Source: JBOGEN01 sp050743265 (lineage in GTDB: Bacteria; Actinomycetota; Actinomycetes; JBOGEN01). From it: DNA of 11,990 nt. A program made the position numbers and the translations under genes. Under the pieces are notes generated by a model. The model had not been told where the DNA came from. It searched no databases and was given only the letters and a program-made list of their open reading frames with translations. Where the stretch lies: assembly GCA_050743265.1 (NCBI GenBank), contig JBOGEN010000205.1, positions 1 through 11,990 on the forward strand, given 5' to 3'. Shown here piece by piece: positions 1 to 4,868 of the stretch (its first letter is position 1; every line of letters starts with the position of its first letter).

Positions 1-111
1 TCCCCCCAATGCGGCTTCTCCTCCACCGTCGAAGGCAACGAGCTCACCTACGACGAACAAGTCGCCAAACTCGAGCTCATCGTCGACACCGCCACCGAGG
101 TCTGGGGCTGA
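1..111 (+). CDS. Methionine synthase II (MetE C-terminal domain)-like protein, 3' end only
   Basis: An open frame enters from the left edge and stops at TGA 109-111, giving the last 36 residues of a protein. The tail SPQCGF, then an LTYDEQVAKL stretch, then a terminal VWG, matches the end of cobalamin-independent methionine synthase-like proteins (COG0620), where the Cys of the SPQCGF segment is a zinc ligand. The full enzyme would transfer a methyl group to a thiol such as homocysteine in the cytoplasm; whether this is true MetE or a short paralogue cannot be told from the tail. It converges on the catabolic operon, with 22 bp between the two stop codons. Its codons include GAA, CAA and AAA (five A-ending codons in 36), unlike the GAG/CAG/AAG-dominated genes to its right, so it may have a different history. 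Family assignment is fairly sure; the exact function is not. Confidence 0.75.
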   Translation, partial: SPQCGFSSTVEGNELTYDEQVAKLELIVDTATEVWG

Positions 112-129
112 GCAGGCACGGGTGAGCCG

Positions 130-143
130 GGGGTCACGACCCC
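130..143. terminator. Small hairpin between converging genes, possible bidirectional terminator
   Basis: GGGGT and ACCCC form a 5-bp perfect stem around a 4-nt CACG loop, lying over the stop codon of the 54-residue gene and 19 bp past the stop of the metE-like gene. No T-tract follows on either strand, so this is only a weak candidate for ending both converging transcripts. Confidence 0.2.
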
Positions 144-298
144 GAGAGGTCCGTGTCCCTCGGCGCTTCGTGCTCGTGGTCGTCCAGCCAGGCCCACATG
201 TCCCTGGGGTCGGGGTTCGTGGACGTCCGGCCGCACCAGCAGGTGCCCACGAGCCCGGCCTCTGCCTGGCGGAAGGAGACCCGGAGCGGGTGGCTCAT
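134..298 (-). CDS. Unrecognised 54-residue small protein, last gene of the catabolic operon
   Basis: I do not recognise this protein. Its ATG (298-296) overlaps the TGA of the muconolactone-isomerase-like gene as ATGA, and AGGAG lies 11 nt upstream, so it is probably translated by coupling. The 54 residues are soluble and Trp/Asp-rich, with no signal peptide or membrane segment. A compact core, GTCWCGRT, carries Cys20 and Cys22 and is followed by a PRDMWAWLDDHEH segment with His41 and His43. Two Cys and two His at this spacing could bind a metal, but that is a guess. A longer frame continues upstream to 451; that part overlaps the well-supported isomerase gene and has the Arg/Ala/Pro-rich composition of a shadow frame. 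Operon position suggests an accessory role in aromatic catabolism. Confidence 0.55.
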   Translation of the reverse strand: MSHPLRVSFRQAEAGLVGTCWCGRTSTNPDPRDMWAWLDDHEHEAPRDTDLSGS

Positions 299-579
299 GA
301 CCGGCCGAGCTCCTGCGGGTGCGTGGCGAGGGACTCGACCGAGACGTCCAGCCAGGGCGCCATGGGCAGGGACATGAGCGCGTCGTGCAGCTCGGCCGGG
401 TCCGCGGCCTCGTACAGGCCGATGGTGGCGCGGCGCCCGGGCACGCGCCACAGCCGCTTGAGGATGCCGGCGTCACGCAGCTCCATGGCCCGTGTCCGTT
501 CGGCAGCCCTCAGCTTCTCCCGCTCCTCAGCCGGGACGTCGGCGGGCAGGTGGTTCTCGGACCGGACGAGGAACTCCAC
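295..579 (-). CDS. Muconolactone delta-isomerase (MIase)-family protein
   Basis: This 94-residue protein fits the family, whose classical member CatC has about 96 residues. The family pattern runs end to end: an EFLVR first strand, a long charged helix ending ERTRAMELRDAGILKRLWRVPG, a YEAADPAELHDALMSLPM segment and the closing HP. CatC isomerises (+)-muconolactone to 3-oxoadipate enol-lactone in the ortho-cleavage pathway, but no other ortho-cleavage gene is visible here. In a cluster for extradiol cleavage it more likely moves a double bond in another ring-cleavage product, or acts as a small stress-responsive barrel protein. The start is GTG 579, with AGGAG (589-585) 5 nt away; the frame is open far upstream to 1491, but that part is a shadow of the hydrolase gene. 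The gap to the hydrolase stop is 53 bp. Fold family is sure; substrate unknown. Confidence 0.85.
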   Translation of the reverse strand: MEFLVRSENHLPADVPAEEREKLRAAERTRAMELRDAGILKRLWRVPGRRATIGLYEAADPAELHDALMSLPMAPWLDVSVESLATHPQELGRS

Positions 580-632
580 GGCAACTCCTGGGTCTGTCGA
601 TGTGGGGGCGCTCGCCGCGAGGACGCTGGACG

Positions 633-1340
633 TCAGTCGTCGGCGAGGTGGAGCAGGATGTCGGCCAGCTGCTTCGGTGCGGTGACCATCGCCTCGTGCC
701 CGGTCTCGAGCTCGTGGACGGGCCAGCCGCGCGCCCGCGCCCGGTCGGCCTGTCCCTGGAACACCCGCATCCATGCGACGCACTCGACGAACGTCGCCGG
801 GACGTCGTCGACTGCTCCGGCGAGGCGCAGGGGGTCGGTGTAGGTCTTCCACGGGTGCGGGGTGAGCCGGGGCGTGAGCCAGTCCACGTCCGCCTGCTCG
901 GTCACCCCGAGCACCGACAGCGAGCGGACGGGCACGAGCCATCCGAACCCCGGGCCGGCCGCCGCCTCGGCCCAGTGGTGGGCCACGCCCTCCGGCAGCA
1001 GGACGCGCGCCGCCTCGCCGTCCGTGCCGACGAACGCGTCGAGGTAGACGCGTCTCCCGACGGCGTCGGGGCGACGATCCGCCACCGCGGTCACGATCTG
1101 GCCGGCGTAGCTGTGGCCGACGAGGACGACGTCGTGCAGCCCGAGGACGTCGATGAGCCGGACGACGTCCTCGACGTGGGTCTCCAGGCCCACCTGCGGG
1201 GACAGCAGGTGGGCGCGCTCGGAGAGGCCGGTCAGCGTCGGCGCGTGCACGTCGTGGCCGGCAGTCCGCAGAAGCGGAGTGACCCGGTCCCAGCACCAGC
1301 CGCCGTGCCAGGCACCGTGCACGAGGACGAACGTGCTCAC
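633..1340 (-). CDS. Alpha/beta hydrolase (plant methylesterase/hydroxynitrile lyase-like clade)
   Basis: A 235-residue alpha/beta-fold enzyme. It opens with the oxyanion segment VLVHGAWHGGWCW (residues 5-17), has the nucleophile elbow GHSYAG (Ser77) and ends with TGHEAM (His215). These are hallmarks of the methylesterase/HNL-like group that includes salicylate-binding protein 2. The usual triad acid sits in a C-x-x-D stretch about 28 residues before the His; here it reads Cys187-Val-Ala-Trp190, so the acid seems replaced or displaced. The GTG start overlaps the Rieske oxygenase stop as GTGA and no strong ribosome binding site precedes it, so translation is probably coupled. Inferred role: hydrolysing a methyl ester or lactone made from the ring-cleavage product. 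A 3-O-methylgallate ring-cleavage product carries just such a methyl ester. A C-C hydrolase role is possible but less likely by sequence. Confidence 0.85.
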   Translation of the reverse strand: MSTFVLVHGAWHGGWCWDRVTPLLRTAGHDVHAPTLTGLSERAHLLSPQVGLETHVEDVVRLIDVLGLHDVVLVGHSYAGQIVTAVADRRPDAVGRRVYLDAFVGTDGEAARVLLPEGVAHHWAEAAAGPGFGWLVPVRSLSVLGVTEQADVDWLTPRLTPHPWKTYTDPLRLAGAVDDVPATFVECVAWMRVFQGQADRARARGWPVHELETGHEAMVTAPKQLADILLHLADD

Positions 1341-2425
1341 GCGCCGGACACCCCCGCGGGTGCAGGCGACGCCGAGGGGAGGCGGCGGCCCGGCGTGGTC
1401 CCCGCCTCCGCGGCCGCCTCCTGCGCCGCCATCTTCTCCAGGAGCCGGCGTCCACGGAGGCCGGCGAGGTCCGAGCGGATGCTCGACTCACGGGGACGGC
1501 CGGTCTCGGTCGCCACCATGACCTCCTGCACCTCCAGGGCGTCGACGTCCTCCTGGACCACGGCGAGCTGCTGGTCGAGCTGGAACCGGGACAGCTCCTC
1601 GTCGTCGACGCGGTAGTCCCGGCCGAGCGCGAAGAAGTCGTGCGTCTCGGTCTCGGTCGCCGGCGTCATCCCGTACAGGACCTTCATGTGGAAGCCCTCG
1701 GGCTCCTCCGTCCCGGTGGGCGCCAGGCGGATGTTGAGCTGGAAGGTGCCCGGGGCGTGGAAGTCGCCGTCCTGCCACCGGTCGATCGGCGAGGTGAGGC
1801 CCATGGAGTGCTCGTAGAACGGCGGAGCCTCGATCCCGACCATGTGCCGGGTGAACGAGACGCGCTGGCCCTCGCTCGTGACGTCGATCGGGGTCGCGGC
1901 GACCGCGGCGTTGCCGATCGTGCTGGGGTGCAGGAACGTCTCATGGGTGAGGTCGAGCAGGTTCTCGACCAGGAGCACGTGGCGTGCCTTGAGCGGCGCC
2001 AGGCCTCGCACATGCGCCCATCGAGGGTCGGAGAGCCAGGACGTGTCGGGCAGCAGACCCGGGTCCGCCAGGGCCGGGTCACCGGGCCAGATCCACACGA
2101 TCCCGTCCCGCTCCACGAGCGGGAACCGGTGCACCGACGCCGTGGGCCGGTCGGCCTGCTCGGCGACCCCGACGCAGACACCGCCGCCGTCGATCCGGTA
2201 GCCGTGGTAGTTGCACTCGATCACGTCGCCGTCGAGCCGGCCCAGGGACAGCGGGTACCTGCGATGGGGGCAGCGGTCCTCGAGCGCGGTGACCGTCCCG
2301 TCCTGCAGTCGGTAGAAGCAGACCGGCCTGCCCACGATCCAGCGCTGCAGCAGCGTCCGGCCGACCTCGTCGGACCAGGCGCCCTGGTACCAGCCGTTGG
2401 TCACGAGCGGTGTCGGTGAAGCCAT
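1337..2425 (-). CDS. Rieske non-heme iron oxygenase, VanA/phthalate-dioxygenase type (probable aryl O-demethylase)
   Basis: This 362-residue oxygenase has an N-terminal Rieske [2Fe-2S] domain with Cys52-x-His54 and Cys71-x2-His74 (CPHRR and CNYHGY). The catalytic domain shows ENLLDLTHETFLH, with Asp158 bridging to the mononuclear iron ligands His161 and His166. Length, domain order and the absence of a beta-subunit gene fit the VanA/homotrimeric group, which removes methyl groups from vanillate-type substrates and releases formaldehyde. Electrons would come from the reductase encoded at the head of the operon. The ATG is preceded by AGGGAG with a 7-nt spacer; the gap from the ligA-like gene is 55 bp. 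The last 30 or so residues are a loose Ala/Pro-rich tail. fdhA across the divergent region supports a demethylase; the substrate (vanillate, syringate, 3-O-methylgallate or a dealkylated ether) is not determinable here. Confidence 0.9.
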   Translation of the reverse strand: MASPTPLVTNGWYQGAWSDEVGRTLLQRWIVGRPVCFYRLQDGTVTALEDRCPHRRYPLSLGRLDGDVIECNYHGYRIDGGGVCVGVAEQADRPTASVHRFPLVERDGIVWIWPGDPALADPGLLPDTSWLSDPRWAHVRGLAPLKARHVLLVENLLDLTHETFLHPSTIGNAAVAATPIDVTSEGQRVSFTRHMVGIEAPPFYEHSMGLTSPIDRWQDGDFHAPGTFQLNIRLAPTGTEEPEGFHMKVLYGMTPATETETHDFFALGRDYRVDDEELSRFQLDQQLAVVQEDVDALEVQEVMVATETGRPRESSIRSDLAGLRGRRLLEKMAAQEAAAEAGTTPGRRLPSASPAPAGVSGA

Positions 2426-2480
2426 GAGGCGGCTCCCTGGAGATGCGGTCGGTCAGAGTCAGAGAGAGACAGAGTCGGGC
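2426..2480 (-). other. Intergenic spacer with pyrimidine-rich simple sequence
   Basis: The 55 bp between the ligA-like stop and the Rieske oxygenase start read, in the mRNA sense, as a CT-rich, G-poor stretch built from repeated GACTCT and TCTC units (about 2452-2477). They end in the AGGGAG ribosome binding site (2438-2433). No hairpin is evident. Confidence 0.5.
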
Positions 2481-2774
2481 TCAGGCGCCGGCGTCGCGGT
2501 CGCGCGCGGTCATGCGGCATCCCGTCCAGGCGAGGAGCGGGTGCGCCCCGGCGGCGACACAGGTGTCGACGTCGAGCGTCGCGAGCGCCTTGATCTCGGC
2601 CGGGGTGAGCGCGTACTCGGCGACCAGGCCGTCCGGGTCGTCCAGGTAGCGGCGGCGCAGCGCCGGGTCCCTGAAGTCGCGGAGCAGCTTGTTGAACGCG
2701 TAGCTCTCCGGGTCCGGGTAGCGGTAGTGCTCGTAGCCCTTGTTCTTGAACTCGTAGGGTGGCGTACGGCTCAC
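2481..2774 (-). CDS. ligA: Extradiol ring-cleavage dioxygenase small (alpha) subunit, LigA family
   Basis: A 97-residue protein of the LigA superfamily, the small non-catalytic subunit that caps the active site of LigB-type (class III extradiol) dioxygenases. The recognisable core is NKLLRDFRDPALRRRYL followed by the AEYALTPAEIKAL and DVDTCVAAGAHPLLAW segments. It is shorter than Sphingobium LigA (about 139 residues), mainly by missing terminal extensions. The GTG start overlaps the stop of the ligB-like gene as GTGA and has GGAGG 7 nt upstream, which suits 1:1 subunit synthesis. Order here is large subunit then small subunit, the reverse of ligAB but the same as the domain order in fused gallate dioxygenases. 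Family assignment is firm; it forms the partner of the preceding gene. Confidence 0.88.
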   Translation of the reverse strand: MSRTPPYEFKNKGYEHYRYPDPESYAFNKLLRDFRDPALRRRYLDDPDGLVAEYALTPAEIKALATLDVDTCVAAGAHPLLAWTGCRMTARDRDAGA

Positions 2775-3631
2775 GACGGCACCTCCGCGACGGTGCGTCC
2801 GGTGGCGGTGGCCGAGGCGGCGTCACCGTTGCTCGACACCGTGTCCCAGACGACGACACCCTGCCCGTGGTGCCACACCTTCTGGTAGCTGAGCACCCGA
2901 CCGGGCTGGCGCTCGCCCATGGCGCCCCAGAGCACGAACCAGCAGAGCAGCTCTCCCTCGCCCACCTCGTCCAGCTGGGGCGAGGTGAGGTCCAGGATCG
3001 GGTCGAGGTCGTTCTCGCCGATCCGCTCGATGATCCACTCGTCGAACGCGAACTCGGGGTTCGGGTAGCGGGGCGTCCCGGGGTAGTGCGACATCCCGCC
3101 GCTGGCGAGGATCGCGACCTTCTCCGGACGCCCTGCGATGACCTCGCCGATCGCCGCGCCCAGCGCCTCGCACCGACGGCCGCTGGGCAGCGGCGGGAGG
3201 TAGACGTTGACGAGCAGCGGGATCACCGGGATGTCCCGCTCGCCGAGGACGTACCGGAACGGCGTGGCGAACGCGTGGCCGAGCTCGGCGCGCTGGGAGT
3301 ACGCCATGTCGAAGCCGCGGTCGATGAGCCCGTTCAGCAGGGCGGTCGCCAGCTCGCGGTGGACCGGGTGCTCGAAGCGCTCACCGCCGAACTCACCGGT
3401 GGCCGTCTCCCCGGTCACCAGCGTGAACGTGGGGACCAGGTCCAGCGAGAAGGTCTCCAGGTGGTCCGTGCCCACCACGAGCAGGACGTCGGGCTGGGTC
3501 TCGTCGAGGATGCGGCCGAGCTCGAGCAGCGCGTGGCGGCTGGCCTCGAGCTTGTCCTCCTCCTCGCCGGCGAACTTCTGCAGCAGCTGGGGCGCGTGCA
3601 CCCCGGCCATCGCGGCGACGATGTCACCCAT
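2771..3631 (-). CDS. ligB: Class III extradiol dioxygenase catalytic (beta) subunit, LigB family
   Basis: A 286-residue LigB-fold Fe(II) dioxygenase, close to the usual length. Iron ligands of the family are visible: His12 in AGVHAPQ and His57 in VVGTDHLETF, with a Glu in the NPEFAFDEW segment as the likely third ligand. The conserved His in ASGGMSHYPG is the catalytic acid/base. It would cleave a catechol-type ring (protocatechuate, gallate or 3-O-methylgallate) next to the diol, in complex with the small subunit encoded immediately after it. The ATG at 3631 is chosen because GGAGG (3640-3636) lies 5 nt upstream and the family N-terminus begins there; upstream frame extension to 3985 would run into the reductase gene. 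The GalB- and GalC-like genes argue that the product enters at 4-oxalomesaconate, favouring gallate or 3-O-methylgallate over protocatechuate. Substrate choice is inference. Confidence 0.92.
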   Translation of the reverse strand: MGDIVAAMAGVHAPQLLQKFAGEEEDKLEASRHALLELGRILDETQPDVLLVVGTDHLETFSLDLVPTFTLVTGETATGEFGGERFEHPVHRELATALLNGLIDRGFDMAYSQRAELGHAFATPFRYVLGERDIPVIPLLVNVYLPPLPSGRRCEALGAAIGEVIAGRPEKVAILASGGMSHYPGTPRYPNPEFAFDEWIIERIGENDLDPILDLTSPQLDEVGEGELLCWFVLWGAMGERQPGRVLSYQKVWHHGQGVVVWDTVSSNGDAASATATGRTVAEVPS

Positions 3632-3698
3632 GGGACCTCCCTGTCGTCGAGGGGTCGTTACGGCGCTGCGTGCGGTGCTGCGCGCAGCCGGTGGTGGG
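3632..3698 (-). other. Intergenic spacer between reductase and ligB-like genes, with a 12-bp palindrome
   Basis: The 67-bp gap contains the perfect palindrome GCTGCGCGCAGC (3677-3688) and ends in the ligB-like ribosome binding site GGAGG (3640-3636). No convincing promoter is seen, so the two genes are probably co-transcribed. Confidence 0.4.
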
Positions 3699-4706
3699 TC
3701 ACAGGTCGAGCACCAGGCGGTCACCCAGGCACCGGGAGACGCAGATGAGCATCGTGTCGCCGCCGGCCCTTTCCTCCTCGGTGAGGAGAGAGTCGCGGTG
3801 GTCGGGCCGGCCCTGGAGGACTGCGGTCTCGCAGGTGCCGCAGATCCCCTCGGTGCAGGACGAGACGACGTCGACCCCCGCGCTCTCCACGGCGTCGAGG
3901 ATCGTGGTGCCCGGCTGAACCGGGACGGTGACACCGGTGCGCGCGCACACCACGTCGAACGGGGTGTCCTCGCCTCCTGCGGCATCTCCTGTGGCGTTCG
4001 CGCGCGGGCGGAACCGCTCGACGTGCAAGGCCCCGGGAGGCCACGCGCCCATACGCGCCTCGACGGCCGCGATCAGCCCCTCGGGTCCGCAGCAGTAGAC
4101 GAGGGTGTCGTCCCCCGGCTTTCCCAGCGCGGCGTCGAGGTCGAGCAGACCCTCCTCGTCCTCAGGGCGTACGACGACACGTCGCCCGTACGGGGTCAGC
4201 TCGTCGAGGAATGCCATCGACGCCCGGGAACGTCCGCCGTAGTGCAGCACCCAGTCGGCGCCCACGGCCTCCGCTGCCCTGACCATCGGGAGCAGCGGCG
4301 TGATGCCGATCCCCCCGGCGAGGAAGACGTACCGCGAGGACGGGACGAGGGCGAAGTTGTGGCGCGGGCCGCGGACGCGCAGCGTGCTCCCCACGCCGAG
4401 CTCATCGGCCAGCCACCGGGAGCCCCCGCGCCCGTCGGGCTCCCGGAGCACGGCGATGCGCCAGCGCTCGGGCTCCGCGGGGTCGCCGCACAGGGAGTAC
4501 TGGCGAGTCAGACCGCCCGGCAGCTCGACGTCGACGTGCGCGCCGGGGCCCCACGGCGGCAGCGCCAGCCCGGACGGTAGAGCCAGGTCCAGGCCCACGA
4601 CACCCGCCGCTTCCTCGCGGCGCCCGACGACCAGCACGTCTGCGGTGAACCCGGACGCGGGGCGGGCCGTTGCCCGAGGTGCGTCGAGGAAGGTCGACGT
4701 CGTCAC
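3699..4706 (-). CDS. Oxygenase reductase, VanB/phthalate dioxygenase reductase family (FMN, NAD(P)H, [2Fe-2S])
   Basis: A 335-residue electron-transfer protein with three domains in the phthalate-dioxygenase-reductase order. First is a flavin domain with RQYSLCG at 68-74, next an NAD(P)H domain with GGIGITP at 131-137 and a CCGPEG motif. Last is a C-terminal plant-type [2Fe-2S] ferredoxin domain with Cys284, Cys289, Cys292 and Cys322 (C-x4-C-x2-C-x29-C). It would pass electrons from NAD(P)H to the Rieske oxygenase four genes along in transcription order; the two are separated by the ring-cleavage genes, an unusual arrangement. The GTG at 4706 is preferred over an ATG at 4775 because AGGGAGGTC (4723-4715) lies 8 nt before it and the extra residues look unlike protein. 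It is the first gene of the operon, with the candidate promoter and operator just upstream. Confidence 0.92.
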   Translation of the reverse strand: MTTSTFLDAPRATARPASGFTADVLVVGRREEAAGVVGLDLALPSGLALPPWGPGAHVDVELPGGLTRQYSLCGDPAEPERWRIAVLREPDGRGGSRWLADELGVGSTLRVRGPRHNFALVPSSRYVFLAGGIGITPLLPMVRAAEAVGADWVLHYGGRSRASMAFLDELTPYGRRVVVRPEDEEGLLDLDAALGKPGDDTLVYCCGPEGLIAAVEARMGAWPPGALHVERFRPRANATGDAAGGEDTPFDVVCARTGVTVPVQPGTTILDAVESAGVDVVSSCTEGICGTCETAVLQGRPDHRDSLLTEEERAGGDTMLICVSRCLGDRLVLDL

Positions 4707-4773
4707 GAGGCTCTGACCTCCCTGCGTCGCGGCCCGGAACGACACCCCACGTGGTGCCGCACACTCCTCCGGC

Positions 4774-4779
4774 ACGCTA
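4774..4779 (-). promoter_or_regulatory. Candidate -10 element (TAGCGT) for the reductase-led operon
   Basis: On the minus strand CCTAGCGTG lies about 68 nt before the reductase GTG. It fits the actinobacterial TANNNT -10 pattern and recurs upstream of mdlC and fdhA. No good -35 is seen 16-18 nt further upstream, as would suit an activator-dependent promoter. Confidence 0.35.
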
Positions 4780-4799
4780 GGAACTCCGGCCGCGCGATG

Positions 4800-4833
4800 G
4801 ATCGGCGCGATGTCATCTCGCGGCCGACCGATC
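4800..4833. promoter_or_regulatory. Dyad-symmetric candidate operator upstream of the reductase operon
   Basis: The core at 4805-4821 reads GCG-C-GATG-T-CATC-T-CGC, a 17-bp dyad centred on 4813 with one mismatched pair. It is flanked by GATCGG (4800-4805) and CCGATC (4828-4833), an inverted pair with a slightly shifted centre. It lies between the mdlC stop and the candidate -10 of the next operon, about where an activator would bind. A role as mdlC terminator is less likely because no T-tract follows. Confidence 0.4.
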
Positions 4834-4868
4834 TTTCAGGGTGCCGGTACGTCATCCGTCGCGGTCGG

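Noticed and set aside
580..1491. Long in-frame upstream extension of the muconolactone-isomerase-like gene on the minus strand
   Set aside because: It lies across the well-supported hydrolase gene, is an Arg/Pro/Ala-rich shadow, and the GTG at 579 has a good ribosome binding site and the family N-terminus.
492..1616. Long plus-strand open frame opposite the hydrolase and Rieske oxygenase
   Set aside because: Shadow frame: Arg/Gly/Val-rich, no domain, no ribosome binding site, and the opposite strand carries clear family motifs.
3632..3985. N-terminal extension of the LigB-like protein
   Set aside because: It overlaps the reductase ferredoxin domain; ATG 3631 has GGAGG and places His12 at the family position.
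4707..4775. Earlier ATG for the oxygenase reductase
   Set aside because: The extra 23 residues would cover the AGGGAGGTC site and part of the candidate -10; they do not resemble family sequence.
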